This document shows positions 51,489-62,311 of a stretch of DNA of 64,000 nt, one piece after another. The notes under the pieces were generated by a model. It saw only the letters and a list, made by a program, of their open reading frames with translations, was not told the origin of the DNA and searched no databases. Position 1 is the stretch's first letter; every line of letters starts with the position of its first letter. The stretch spans positions 1-64,000 of the forward strand of contig NZ_DATMGA010000009.1 in NCBI RefSeq assembly GCF_035555955.1, read 5' to 3'. Origin of the DNA: Eoetvoesia sp035555955 (GTDB lineage Bacteria; Pseudomonadota; Gammaproteobacteria; Burkholderiales; Burkholderiaceae_B). Made by a program: the position numbers and the translations under genes.

Positions 51489-51570
51489 GCCCCCACGCTG
51501 CGCCGCTGATGCGGCTTGCTGCCCCCCGAGGGGGCGCTTTTTGCCTTGGGGCGGCCCGGCGGCAAAAAAA
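51489..51570. repeat. 82-bp intergenic repeat, copy 1
   Basis: Starts GCCCCCACGCTGCGCCGCT and ends GGCGGCAAAAAAA. Internal hairpins include CCCCCC with GGGGGG-type arms (GCCCCCCGAGGGGGC) and GCCTTGGGGCGGCCCGGCGGC followed by an A-run. It is joined directly to copy 2 and differs from it at three positions. Confidence 0.85.
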
Positions 51571-51652
51571 GCCCCCACGCTGCGCCGCTTACGCGGCTTG
51601 CTGCCCCCCGAGGGGGCACTTTTTGCCTTGGGGCGGCCCGGCGGCAAAAAAA
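51571..51652. repeat. 82-bp intergenic repeat, copy 2
   Basis: Matches copy 1 at 79 of 82 positions in the same orientation without a gap. The differences are two in the GCT-GAT/TAC-GCGG segment and one in the GGGGC-G/A-CTTTT segment. The GC-rich hairpin followed by TTTTTGCC on one strand and an A-run on the other suggests a bidirectional terminator-like unit that has been duplicated. Confidence 0.85.
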
Positions 51653-51677
51653 AGGCCCGAACAGTTCGGGCCTTTTT
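51653..51677 (-). terminator. Intrinsic terminator of sucD
   Basis: GGCCCGAA and TTCGGGCC pair over 8 bp around CAG, with an A-run on one side and TTTTT on the other. On the minus strand it lies 16 bases after the sucD stop and is followed by a long T-run, so it is a canonical terminator; it could also work in the opposite direction. Confidence 0.85.
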
Positions 51678-51692
51678 CAGTTGCGCCAAACC

Positions 51693-52574
51693 TTACAGCA
51701 CGGACTTGAGCAGCTTGCCCATTTCGGAAGGATCGCGGGTGGTGCGGATGCCGCAAGCTTCCATGGCCGCCAGCTTGGCGTCGGCCGTGTCGGCGCCGCC
51801 GGAGATCAGCGCGCCGGCATGGCCCATGCGCTTGCCCGCCGGAGCGGTGACGCCGGCGATGAAGCCTACGACGGGCTTCTTCATGTTGTCTTTGGCCCAT
51901 TCGGCGGCGTTGACTTCGTCGGGGCCGCCGATTTCACCAATCATGACCACGGCATCGGTGTCGGGATCGTCGTTGAACAGCTTGAGCACGTCGATGTGCT
52001 TCAGGCCGTTGATGGGGTCTCCGCCGATACCCACGGCGCTGGACTGGCCCAGGCCGAGTTCGGTGAGCTGAGCCACCGCTTCGTAGGTAAGCGTGCCGGA
52101 GCGGCTCACCACGCCAATGCGGCCCTTGCGCGAGATATGGCCGGGCATGATGCCGATCTTGAGTTCGTCCGGCGTGATCAGGCCCGGGCAGTTGGGGCCC
52201 AGCAGCAGGGTTTTCTTGTTCTGGTCGCGCATGCGGTTGCGCACTTCCAGCATGTCGCGCACCGGGATGCCTTCGGTAATGCAGACCACCAGATCCAGGT
52301 CGGCTTCGACAGCTTCCCAGATGGCGGCCGCCGCACCCGCGGGCGGAACGTAGATGACCGAAACCGTGGCGCCGGTCTGGGCCTTGGCTTCCTTGACGGA
52401 GCCGAAAATGGGCACGCCTTCGAAGTTCTCGCCGGCCTTTTTAGGATGCACGCCGGCAACGAACGCGTTCTTGCCGTTGGCGTACTCGCGGCACATATGG
52501 GTGTGGAACTGGCCGGTCTTGCCGGTGATCCCTTGGGTAATGACTTTGGTGTCTTTGTTGATCAGAATCGACAT
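51693..52574 (-). CDS. sucD: Succinate-CoA ligase, alpha subunit
   Basis: Half of the TCA-cycle enzyme that makes succinate and ATP/GTP from succinyl-CoA. The 293-residue subunit has a CoA-binding Rossmann domain (GITGKTGQFHT), the LGPNCPG loop, the GRIGVVSRSGTLTYEA ligand segment, and the phosphohistidine His252 in MGHAGALISGG. It follows sucC by 22 bases and ends in a strong terminator. Confidence 0.97.
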   Translation of the reverse strand: MSILINKDTKVITQGITGKTGQFHTHMCREYANGKNAFVAGVHPKKAGENFEGVPIFGSVKEAKAQTGATVSVIYVPPAGAAAAIWEAVEADLDLVVCITEGIPVRDMLEVRNRMRDQNKKTLLLGPNCPGLITPDELKIGIMPGHISRKGRIGVVSRSGTLTYEAVAQLTELGLGQSSAVGIGGDPINGLKHIDVLKLFNDDPDTDAVVMIGEIGGPDEVNAAEWAKDNMKKPVVGFIAGVTAPAGKRMGHAGALISGGADTADAKLAAMEACGIRTTRDPSEMGKLLKSVL

Positions 52575-52596
52575 TTACAAATCCTCGGCAATATTC

Positions 52597-53757
<1,161 letters not shown>

Positions 53758-53841
53758 TTGTTACCTGTCAGAACGTAAAGGATAATAAAAAAGCGGGGCT
53801 TGAACGGCAAAAAAGCCGCACAAATGCATCGGCATTGGCGG

Positions 53842-54417
53842 CTATTCGCGCCGAACCTCGGCATCGGGGCCTGTATACCACTCGGGATAGAACTCTTTGG
53901 CGACCTCGCCGTCCAGCCTCAAGGCATGACAGCCCTCGAGCTGGAATGGCCGCTTGTTGGGGAGCTCGGCGTCCCGCTGCTTGCGGGGCCTGCCTGCCCG
54001 CGACTGTATGGCCACGGTCGGCAGCAGATACGACATTTCGGTCATGTGGGTACAGCCGGCCGTCCGGCCGAAGCGTTCCTTGACCGCGTTGCGAAAGCCG
54101 CGCAACAAATTCATGCCCACCAGATCCTGGTAATCGGGTGCTATCTGGAAACAGTTCTGGTTGTACGGCGCGGCATCGTACGCGGCTGCGGCCGCCTTGA
54201 TGGTGAACTCGTCGTCGATCGTGACGCGCAGCTGCATTTTGTGCACCGGCAAGCCGGCCGGATGCAGCGCCCCGCTATGCTTGGAGAAGTCGTAGCCCTT
54301 GACATCGAGGAGCTCGGCGTCCAGATCCCACAGGCCGTCTTCCCGAAGAAACGCCTCCACGCGCACCGTACGGGTGTGCATGGATTTGCGCGGGGAGTCT
54401 GACGGCGGCAGGGACAT
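53842..54417 (-). CDS. DUF2889 family protein
   Basis: A 191-residue soluble protein of the DUF2889 family, recognised by RTVRVEAFLREDGLWDLDAE, HKMQLRVTIDDEFTIK, and GCTHMTEMSYLLPT; the spaced His and Cys in GCTHMTE suggest a metal site. Function is unknown. The family commonly occurs near recA/recX or sucC in related bacteria, which matches here. It is separated from metE by 127 bases containing two GC hairpins. Confidence 0.87.
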   Translation of the reverse strand: MSLPPSDSPRKSMHTRTVRVEAFLREDGLWDLDAELLDVKGYDFSKHSGALHPAGLPVHKMQLRVTIDDEFTIKAAAAAYDAAPYNQNCFQIAPDYQDLVGMNLLRGFRNAVKERFGRTAGCTHMTEMSYLLPTVAIQSRAGRPRKQRDAELPNKRPFQLEGCHALRLDGEVAKEFYPEWYTGPDAEVRRE

Positions 54418-54484
54418 GTAAAACGTTGGCGTAAGCTATAAAACCTTGCAAGTATAACGCAGCCGCGGGGCGGCACGCTCGGCC

Positions 54485-54532
54485 GGCGGGCCGGGGCCCG
54501 CCCCGGAGCCCGCGCGGCCGTGAACGCGCGGG
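54485..54532 (-). terminator. Two consecutive GC hairpins after metE
   Basis: CCCGCGCG (54509-54516) pairs with CGCGCGGG (54525-54532), 13 bases after the metE stop, and GGCGGGCC (54485-54492) pairs with GGCCCGCC (54495-54502). Both stems are perfect 8 bp. No T-run follows, so the mode of termination is unclear. Confidence 0.5.
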
Positions 54533-54544
54533 ACGGTCCGGAAA

Positions 54545-56842
54545 TCAAGCAGCCTGGCGCAGCAGCCTGGCGGCCTCCACCATGGCGACCAGCGCCGCTT
54601 CGGTTTCGGGCCAGGCGCGGGTCTTGAGCCCGCAGTCGGGATTCACCCAAAGACGCTCGCGAGGCAGGCGCGAGCCGGCTTTTTTCATGAGGCCCACCAT
54701 CCATGCAACGTCGGGCACGTTCGGCGAGTGTATGTCGTAGACGCCCGGCCCGATGTCGTTCGGGTATTCGAACTGCTCGAAAGCATCCAGCAGCTCCATA
54801 TTGGAGCGCGAGGTCTCGATGGTGATGACATCGGCGTCCATGGCCGCGATGGCTGGCATGATGTCGTTGAACTCGGAATAGCACATATGCGTATGGATCT
54901 GCGTTTGCTCGCCGACCCCGGCCGTGGCCAAGCGAAAGCAACCGACCGCCCAGGCAAGATAGGCCTGCCAGTCGTCGCGGCGCAAAGGCAGGCCCTCGCG
55001 TATGGCCGGCTCGTCGATCTGAATGACGCCGATGCCGGCGGCCTCCAGGTCGGTGACCTCGTCGCGCAGCGCCAGCGCCAATTGCCGGCAGGTCAGCTCG
55101 CGCGGCTGGTCGTCCCGCACGAACGACCACTGCAGCAGCGTCACCGGGCCGGTCAGCATGCCCTTTACCGGTTTGCCGGTCAGCGACTGCGCGTACGCAG
55201 ACCACGCCACCGTCATCGGCGCCGGACGGGACACGTCGCCGAAAATAAGCGGCGGTTTCACGCAACGCGAACCGTAGCTCTGCACCCAGCCGTTCTGCGT
55301 AAAGGCAAAGCCGGCCAGCAACTCGCCGAAATACTCGACCATGTCGTTGCGCTCGGGCTCGCCGTGCACCAGGACATCGAGTCCGATTTTTTCCTGGAAT
55401 CGTATGACGTGCTCGATCTCGGCGCGGATGGCTTTTTCGTAGGCGGCGTCCGCCAACTGGCCTGCCCGCCAGTTGCGCCGCAAGGAGCGGATCTCGGGCG
55501 TCTGCGGGAACGAGCCTATGGTCGTCGTGGGATAGGCCGGCAGTCCGAGGCGCTGCTGTTGTCGTTCGATGCGCCGGACGAACGGCGCACGGCTGCGCGG
55601 CACCTGGCCCGATTCGCTCAGGCGCTTTTGCACGACGGGGTTGTGAATGCGCTCGGACTGCGCGCGCGCCCGCACCGCCTCGCGCTGCGTCTGCAGCGCC
55701 TGTTGCACCTTGGCATCGACGTTGCCTTCCAGCGCAGCCGCCAGCCAGGCCACTTCATCGAGCTTTTGCGTGGCAAACGACAGCCATCCCAGCAACTCCG
55801 CATCCAATTCCTTTTCGCCAGCCAGATCGACCGGCACATGCAGCAAGGAGCACGATGGCGCCAGCCAAAGGCGCTCGCCCAGCTTCTGCCTGACGGGCTG
55901 CAGCGCCTCCCGCGCCTTGTCCAGATCGGTGCGCCAGACATTGCGGCCATTGACCACGCCGGCCGACAATACCTGGTCGGGGCGCAGCGCCGCCACCACC
56001 TGGGCCAGTTGCCCCGGGGCGCGCACGAGATCCACGTGCACACCTTGCACCGGCAGTTCGCCAAGCAGTTCGAGATTGCCCTTCAGGCCTTCGAAATACG
56101 TGGCAAGAAGCAGATTGACGCCGGCCCCTGACAAGGCCTGGTAAGCCCGGGCGAATGCGGACTTCCAGGCCTGGGGCAAGTCCAGGCCCAGAATGGGCTC
56201 GTCGATCTGCACCCACTCCACGCCCTGTTGAGCGATGCGAACCAGCACCTCGACATACACGGGCAATAGCGCATCCAGCAGCGCCAGCTTGCCTTCGTCC
56301 TGGGCGCCGCCCGCGAACGCATCGCCCTTGCCCAGCCACAGCCAGGTCAGGGGGCCCGGAATGACGGGCTTGGCCTTGTAGCCGAGCGCGGCGGCCTCGC
56401 GGATATGCTCGAACAAATCCTCGCGGGCAAGGCGGTAGGTCTGGCCGGGCACCAGCTCGGGCACGATGTAGTGGTAATTGGTATCGAACCACTTCGTCAT
56501 TTCGCAGGCCGCCGCCGGCGTGCCGCTCGGCGCGCGGCCGCGCGCCATCCTGAATAGCGTATCGAGATCGACGGGCTCGCCGGAAGGCTGGGCGAAGCGC
56601 GGCGGCACGGCGCCAATCAGCGTCGACCATTCCAATACATGGTCGTACCAGGCGAAATCGCCCACCGGCACAAACGCCGAACCCGCCTGCGCCTGCACGG
56701 CCCAATGGCGGGCGCGCAATTCGCGGCCCACTTCCAGCAGTTCGTCCCGCGACTTCTTGCCCGCCCAATACGCTTCAAGCGCCCATTTCAGTTCACGCTG
56801 AGCGCCGATGCGGGGAAAACCTAAATTATGAAAAATACTCAC
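54545..56842 (-). CDS. metE: Cobalamin-independent methionine synthase
   Basis: Transfers a methyl group from 5-methyltetrahydrofolate-polyglutamate to homocysteine without B12. The 765-residue enzyme has the duplicated (beta-alpha)8 barrels: the N-terminal part (HNLGFPRIGAQRELKWALE) and a C-terminal catalytic part with IHTHMCYSEFNDI and NPDCGLKTR, which supply the zinc ligands His, Cys and Cys. The start is the GTG at 56842 beginning MSIFHNLGFPRIG. It is divergent from metR with a 262-base control region. Confidence 0.96.
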   Translation of the reverse strand: MSIFHNLGFPRIGAQRELKWALEAYWAGKKSRDELLEVGRELRARHWAVQAQAGSAFVPVGDFAWYDHVLEWSTLIGAVPPRFAQPSGEPVDLDTLFRMARGRAPSGTPAAACEMTKWFDTNYHYIVPELVPGQTYRLAREDLFEHIREAAALGYKAKPVIPGPLTWLWLGKGDAFAGGAQDEGKLALLDALLPVYVEVLVRIAQQGVEWVQIDEPILGLDLPQAWKSAFARAYQALSGAGVNLLLATYFEGLKGNLELLGELPVQGVHVDLVRAPGQLAQVVAALRPDQVLSAGVVNGRNVWRTDLDKAREALQPVRQKLGERLWLAPSCSLLHVPVDLAGEKELDAELLGWLSFATQKLDEVAWLAAALEGNVDAKVQQALQTQREAVRARAQSERIHNPVVQKRLSESGQVPRSRAPFVRRIERQQQRLGLPAYPTTTIGSFPQTPEIRSLRRNWRAGQLADAAYEKAIRAEIEHVIRFQEKIGLDVLVHGEPERNDMVEYFGELLAGFAFTQNGWVQSYGSRCVKPPLIFGDVSRPAPMTVAWSAYAQSLTGKPVKGMLTGPVTLLQWSFVRDDQPRELTCRQLALALRDEVTDLEAAGIGVIQIDEPAIREGLPLRRDDWQAYLAWAVGCFRLATAGVGEQTQIHTHMCYSEFNDIMPAIAAMDADVITIETSRSNMELLDAFEQFEYPNDIGPGVYDIHSPNVPDVAWMVGLMKKAGSRLPRERLWVNPDCGLKTRAWPETEAALVAMVEAARLLRQAA

Positions 56843-57104
56843 ACTAAATCCAAAATGGTTGAAAATTTCTAGTGGTTATTATTGTGCTACCTGTGGCTAA
56901 TGAATCAAAATCAAATACAACATTTATAAAATGAGTTATTCTCATGCTAAGGATCGCCGGTCACAGGCTCTGCGGCGCGGGCCTGAGGCCCAGGCTTTTG
57001 GCGCCGGGCCGGAACCTGGCTTCAGGCGGGGGACTGGATCCGGAACGGGGCCTTGCCCTTTTCGACATCAATAATTCACTTGCGATTATTCGCAACACAG
57101 AGCC
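56843..57104. promoter_or_regulatory. Divergent metE-metR control region
   Basis: The metE side (56843-56945) is strongly A/T rich; the middle is G/C rich. A MetR site would be expected here: TTGAAAATTTCTAG (near 56860) is a partial match to TGAA-N5-TTCA. A perfect inverted repeat, TTGCGA-TTAT-TCGCAA, lies at 57080-57095 next to the metR start. No cobalamin or SAM riboswitch was recognised. Confidence 0.55.
57080..57095 (+). promoter_or_regulatory. Perfect inverted repeat just before metR
   Basis: TTGCGA (57080-57085), TTAT, TCGCAA (57090-57095) end ten bases before the metR start codon. A LysR-type autoregulatory operator covering the metR promoter or ribosome-binding region is a likely role. 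Confidence 0.5.
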
Positions 57105-58037
57105 ATGCTGGAAATCCGCCATCTTGAAACCCTGACCGCCATTCGTGAAGCCGGCAGCCTGCAAGACGCCGCCGAACGCCTGCATGTGACGCAGTCGGCG
57201 CTGTCGCATCAGTTGCGCGACCTGGAGGTGCGCCTGAAAACCCCCTTGCTGAACCGGCGCACCCGCCCCGCCCGCCTGACGACCGCCGCGCTGCGCATCC
57301 TGGCGCTGGCCGACGACATACTGCCCAAGCTCAAGGCAACCGAAAGGGAACTCCAGCGCCTTTCGGCGGGACGCACGGGAAGGCTGCACCTGGCTATCGA
57401 ATGCCACTCCTGTTTTCAATGGCTGATGCCGTCCCTGGACTCGTTCAGGCAGGACTGGCCGGACGTCACCCTGGATCTTTCGGCGGCATTTTCGTTTGCC
57501 CCGCTTCCCGCCCTGCTTCGCGGCGATCTGGATGTAGTGATCACCTCGGACCCGCAAGCCCTGGATGCGGTCAAGTACCTGCCGCTGTTCCGCTACGAAT
57601 TGGTTCTAGCCGTGGCAGCCGCCAACCCGTTGGCCCAATACAAATACATACAGCCCGAGCAACTGGCCGACCAGGTTCTGATTACCTACCCGGTGGACAA
57701 GCAGCGCCTGGATGTCTACACGGCGTTTCTGGATCCGGCGGGCGTAGAGCCAGCCAGCATTCGCAAGGCCGAGCTGACCCCGATCATTGCGCAACTGGTG
57801 GCCAGCCAGCGCGGTGTGGCGGCCCTGCCCAATTGGGCATTGACTGAATACCTGGACCAGGGCTGGCTGCGCATATGCCACTTGGGCGAACATGGCGTGT
57901 GGCGCACCCTGTACGCCGCTGTCCGGCTGGAAGACGCCGACGCCCCTTACTTGCAGGCCTTCATGGCCAAGGCCCGCGAGATCTGCTTCAAGACCCTCGA
58001 CGGCATCAAGGCTGTGCGCGAGGAACGCGGACGGTAG
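57105..58037 (+). CDS. metR: LysR-family regulator of methionine synthesis, MetR
   Basis: A 310-residue LysR regulator, starting MLEIRHLETLTAIREAGSLQ with the recognition helix VTQSALSHQLRDLE and a normal effector domain (IECHSCFQWLMPSLDSF), both close to E. coli MetR. It is divergent from metE, the classic arrangement in which MetR, with homocysteine as co-regulator, activates metE. It converges on recX with 17 bases between. Confidence 0.93.
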   Translation: MLEIRHLETLTAIREAGSLQDAAERLHVTQSALSHQLRDLEVRLKTPLLNRRTRPARLTTAALRILALADDILPKLKATERELQRLSAGRTGRLHLAIECHSCFQWLMPSLDSFRQDWPDVTLDLSAAFSFAPLPALLRGDLDVVITSDPQALDAVKYLPLFRYELVLAVAAANPLAQYKYIQPEQLADQVLITYPVDKQRLDVYTAFLDPAGVEPASIRKAELTPIIAQLVASQRGVAALPNWALTEYLDQGWLRICHLGEHGVWRTLYAAVRLEDADAPYLQAFMAKAREICFKTLDGIKAVREERGR

Positions 58038-58054
58038 CAGCCCCTATGAAGGCT

Positions 58055-58663
58055 TTACCGGGAATCGTCGAGCTCGCCCAATATGCGCCGCAGGCAATCG
58101 GGAGAGAACCCGCGCGAGGCCAGGAAACGGAACTGCCGCGCATAGTCGGCGCGATCAGCAGGCGCGCGGTTGAACTTGCGCTGCCAGACCTCCCGGGCGC
58201 GCTCGAGCTCGGTTTCTTGCAATTGGCTACGTATTTGTGCGATGTGCTCGTCGGGCAGGCCGTGCTGGCGCAGTTCTTGCACGACCAGGGCCGCGCCTTT
58301 TCGGGAAGCGCGGCGATGCACCAGGCTTTGCGCGAAGCGCGTATTGGAAAGCCAGTTTTCTCGCTCGAGCTCGTTGAGCACGTCTTCGAGCTCTTGAGGA
58401 TTGGCGGGGTCGACATGGGCGGCCAGTTTGCGCGCCAGCTCGACCCGCGAATGCTCGCGCCGCGACAAAAAGCCCACAGCCCGCATTTTTAGGGACGGGC
58501 CGTTGGGCCTGGCGGCCGCAGAAACCGGCGCACCGGCCGTTGACTGTTGGGCGGGAGCGGGCGACATTTGCTCGAACCCATCGTCGGAGTCGGATTGCCC
58601 GCCGCCGGACTGGCGGCCGCGCCGACGGGCCCCGAAGCTGCCGTGGGAATCGTGCCAGCCCAT
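58055..58663 (-). CDS. recX: Recombination regulator RecX
   Basis: Modulates RecA filament growth. The 202-residue protein has a 55-residue disordered N-terminus (rich in Gly, Ser, Asp and Arg), then the three helix bundles of RecX (LKMRAVGFLSRREHSRVELA, then ENWLSNTRFAQSLVHRRAS, then GFSPDCLRRILGEL). The N-terminal tail is long for the family. It lies 40 bases downstream of recA and is probably co-transcribed. The ATG at 58663 has AAGG eight bases upstream. Confidence 0.92.
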   Translation of the reverse strand: MGWHDSHGSFGARRRGRQSGGGQSDSDDGFEQMSPAPAQQSTAGAPVSAAARPNGPSLKMRAVGFLSRREHSRVELARKLAAHVDPANPQELEDVLNELERENWLSNTRFAQSLVHRRASRKGAALVVQELRQHGLPDEHIAQIRSQLQETELERAREVWQRKFNRAPADRADYARQFRFLASRGFSPDCLRRILGELDDSR

Positions 58664-58703
58664 ATGCGCCGCCTTGCCCGAACCTTTTGCCCCAGCCCCA
58701 GCC

Positions 58704-59789
<1,086 letters not shown>

Positions 59790-59823
59790 TGAGGAATCCT
59801 TGGCTAAAGAGTAGTAAATGCTT

Positions 59824-59847
59824 GAACCGGGAGCCCGACCCCGGTTC
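59824..59847 (-). other. Hairpin in the recA leader
   Basis: GAACCGGG (59824-59831) pairs perfectly over 8 bp with CCCGGTTC (59840-59847). Given the -10 at 59866-59871 on the minus strand, it would lie in the transcribed 5' leader 35-58 bases before the start codon and could influence translation or stability. Confidence 0.4.
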
Positions 59848-59871
59848 TGTTAATTATCACACCAAATTATA

Positions 59872-59887
59872 CTGTATAAATACACAG
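59872..59887 (-). promoter_or_regulatory. LexA (SOS) box of recA
   Basis: CTGTATAAATACACAG fits CTGT-N8-ACAG perfectly. It lies between a -35-like TTGCTT (59891-59896) and TATAAT (59866-59871) on the minus strand, so LexA binding would cover the recA promoter. Confidence 0.88.
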
Positions 59888-59984
59888 ATAAAGCAATATT
59901 TCTCGTTTACCCTTACTAGACCTGCGCCAAAACCGCATGCCAGAATGGCCGACATCAACCATTGCCTGTGCCAGCCAGCCCGAC

Positions 59985-60707
59985 ATGCGTATTCTAATCG
60001 CCGAGGACGACAGTATTCTTGCGGATGGACTTTCCCGTTCACTGCGCTACGACGGCTATGCCGTCGACGTGGTGCACGACGGCTCCAGCGCCGATTCCGC
60101 CTTGCAGCTGCAAGCCTTCGATCTGCTCATCCTGGACCTCGACCTTCCCCAAACCAGCGGCCTGTCCGTGCTGCGCCAACTGCGCCAGCGCCAAAGCGCC
60201 CTGCCCGTGCTCATACTTACCGCCTCCGACACCGTCGAACAGCGGGTCAAGGGCCTGGATCTGGGCGCCGACGACTACATGGCCAAGCCTTTCGCGCTGT
60301 CCGAACTCGAGGCCCGGGTGCGCGCCCTGACCCGCCGCAGCGCCGGCAACAGCACCACGCTGCTGCGGCACAAGCGGCTCAGCTTCGACCTCAACGGACG
60401 CACGGCCCGTATCGACGGCCAGCCCCTGGAACTCTCGGCGCGCGAAACCAGCCTGCTCGAAATATTCCTGTCGCGCTGCGGCCGCATGATCAGCAAGAAC
60501 CAGTTCGTCGACCTGCTGTGCGAATGGGGCGAAGAGGTCACCACCAACGCCATCGAAGTCTACATCTACCGACTGCGCAAAAAACTGGAGCCCAGCGGCG
60601 CGAAGATCGTCACGGTGCGCGGGCTGGGCTATTGCCTGGAACCCGACAATTCGCAAGGCGAAACCGGTTCGCCCGCCAGCGCCATCCCGCCCAAGCTCAA
60701 TGCCTGA
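59985..60707 (+). CDS. OmpR-family response regulator, TctD-like
   Basis: A 240-residue two-component regulator: receiver domain with acidic pair Asp8-Asp9 (AEDD), phosphoacceptor Asp51 (LLILDLDLP) and Lys101 (YMAKPF), then an OmpR-type winged helix with SARETSLLEIFLSRCGRMIS. The start at 59985 matches the usual MRILIAEDD beginning; an ATG at 59937 would add 16 atypical residues. It overlaps the sensor kinase gene by eight bases. The pair resembles TctDE, which senses tricarboxylates and controls their uptake; the downstream symporter fits that role. Confidence 0.9.
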   Translation: MRILIAEDDSILADGLSRSLRYDGYAVDVVHDGSSADSALQLQAFDLLILDLDLPQTSGLSVLRQLRQRQSALPVLILTASDTVEQRVKGLDLGADDYMAKPFALSELEARVRALTRRSAGNSTTLLRHKRLSFDLNGRTARIDGQPLELSARETSLLEIFLSRCGRMISKNQFVDLLCEWGEEVTTNAIEVYIYRLRKKLEPSGAKIVTVRGLGYCLEPDNSQGETGSPASAIPPKLNA

Positions 60708-62142
60708 CACTCCCGATTCCCCCAGCGCCGCCGCGCCCGCGGGTGGCGCGCGCCGCCCGCGCAACAAAAGCCTGATGGGCCAGATCCTGATCTGGATGTT
60801 CGGCCCTCTTTTCCTGCTGTGGACCATCGGCATCGTCATCACCTACTTCATCGCGCAGAACATCGCCAACGCGCCCTACGACCGCACGCTCACCGACCAC
60901 CTGCGCGCGCTCAAGCACGAAATCGAGCAATCGCGCATCGACGGCGGATTCTCGCTCTCGCCCACCCTGCTCACGGTGTTCCGCGGCGAAGACGAGCAAC
61001 CCACGCGCTGGGAAATCCGCGACGCGAACGGCCATTCGCTGGCCGGCACCGCACACATCCCCCTGCCCGACAACTGGGCCTACGAAAAAGACAAGATCCG
61101 CTTCCTCAACGACAGCCTGGACGGCCAAAGCGTCCGCATCGCCTACACCTGGGGCGGCCAGGACGCGAACGGCACCCCTTTCCTGACCGTCGTCGCGCAA
61201 ACCAACGAAAGGCGCGCCATCCTCCAGCAAGAAATATTGACCGGCATGCTTACGCCGCAGCTCATCGTCCTGCCCCTGGCCGCTCTGCTGGCAGGGCTGG
61301 GGCTCACGCAGGGCCTGGAACCCCTGACCCTGCTGCAGGAACGCATACGCGCCAGGCGGCCCAACGATCTCTCGCCCATCGAACAGGATCTGGCCCCCGC
61401 CGAAATCACGCCGCTGCTCACCGCCATGAACGATTTGCTGCATCGCCTGGCCTCCAGCACGCAAGCCCAGCGGCGGTTCGTCGCCAACGCCGCCCACCAG
61501 TTGAAAACGCCTTTGGCGGGCATGCGCACGCAGGCCGAACTTGCGCTGCGCGAACACAGCACCGAAAAGCTCGACGACAGCCTGAAGCAGTTGGTCAAGG
61601 GATCGCAGCGCGCCACGCGCCTGGTCAACCAGCTTCTGGCGCTGACCCGCGCGGAAAGCGTCGATAATCCCGCCCGCCATGCCAGCGAGCGCATCGACCT
61701 CAATACCCTCGCGCAAGCGCAAACCGCCCGCTGGGTCGAACAGGCCATGCTCAAGAACATCGACCTGGGATTCGAGCCGGCCTCCGGCCCGGTATGGATA
61801 GCCGGCGACTCGCTGATGCTGGACGAAATGCTGGGCAATCTCATCGACAACGCCCTGCTCTATACGCCGGAAAACGGCTGGGTCACCGTGCGCGTCGGCC
61901 ATTCGCCCGCGCCTTGCCTCGAGGTGGAGGACTCGGGCAGCGGCATTCCCGCTGAGTACCGTGAGCAGATATTCGATCGTTTTTTCCGGATACTCGGCAC
62001 CTCGGTGGACGGCAGCGGCCTGGGTTTGGCCATCGTCAAGGAAATCGCCGAACAGCACGGCGCCACGATTGCCTTCGCAGAGCCGGGCCAGCGCAACGGC
62101 CAGCCCGGAACGACGTGCTTGCGGATAAGCTTTCCAACATAG
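60700..62142 (+). CDS. Sensor histidine kinase, TctE-like
   Basis: A 480-residue inner-membrane kinase. One helix at 28-50 and a second near 180-202 bracket a periplasmic sensor domain of the 2CSK_N/TctE type (about 55-175). The cytoplasmic part has the H-box RRFVANAAHQLKTPLAG with His266, then the ATP-binding N-box (LIDNALLYTPE), G1 (VEDSGSGIP) and G2 (GSGLGLAIVKEIAEQHG). It phosphorylates the regulator encoded directly upstream. The first 25 residues are Pro/Ala-rich and cytoplasmic. Confidence 0.9.
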   Translation: MPDTPDSPSAAAPAGGARRPRNKSLMGQILIWMFGPLFLLWTIGIVITYFIAQNIANAPYDRTLTDHLRALKHEIEQSRIDGGFSLSPTLLTVFRGEDEQPTRWEIRDANGHSLAGTAHIPLPDNWAYEKDKIRFLNDSLDGQSVRIAYTWGGQDANGTPFLTVVAQTNERRAILQQEILTGMLTPQLIVLPLAALLAGLGLTQGLEPLTLLQERIRARRPNDLSPIEQDLAPAEITPLLTAMNDLLHRLASSTQAQRRFVANAAHQLKTPLAGMRTQAELALREHSTEKLDDSLKQLVKGSQRATRLVNQLLALTRAESVDNPARHASERIDLNTLAQAQTARWVEQAMLKNIDLGFEPASGPVWIAGDSLMLDEMLGNLIDNALLYTPENGWVTVRVGHSPAPCLEVEDSGSGIPAEYREQIFDRFFRILGTSVDGSGLGLAIVKEIAEQHGATIAFAEPGQRNGQPGTTCLRISFPT

Positions 62143-62161
62143 AATTATAATAATTAGTTAC

Positions 62162-62179
62162 TATTTTTACATAAAAATA
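62162..62179. other. A/T hairpin between tctE and the symporter gene
   Basis: TATTTTTA (62162-62169) and TAAAAATA (62172-62179) pair perfectly around CA, 20 bases after the kinase stop in a strongly A/T-rich stretch. It may be part of the symporter promoter or a weak terminator. Confidence 0.3.
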
Positions 62180-62311
62180 ACATCCGGGCAGCCACACGTC
62201 AGTTTGCTGTCAGCGACGTTTTCTACTGTGTGCCTACCCCGCCCGATAGGCGGACAACCAAAGCAAAAGCACAAAGCCTGCCTACAGGTTCCATCCCTTA
62301 GAGGAGACAAC

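Larger units (their letters stand above)
51345..51692. other. Repeat-rich intergenic region between sucD and terC
   Basis: No gene is supported in these 348 bases. They contain the terC promoter region (a TATAAT on the minus strand at 51443-51448, without a convincing -35), two tandem copies of an 82-bp repeat (51489-51652), and the sucD terminator (51653-51677). Confidence 0.6.

Noticed and set aside
51410..51709. Short reading frames through the tandem repeats (for example PEGALFALGRPGGKK patterns)
   Set aside because: They are repeat-encoded translations of a terminator-like DNA element, without ribosome binding sites.
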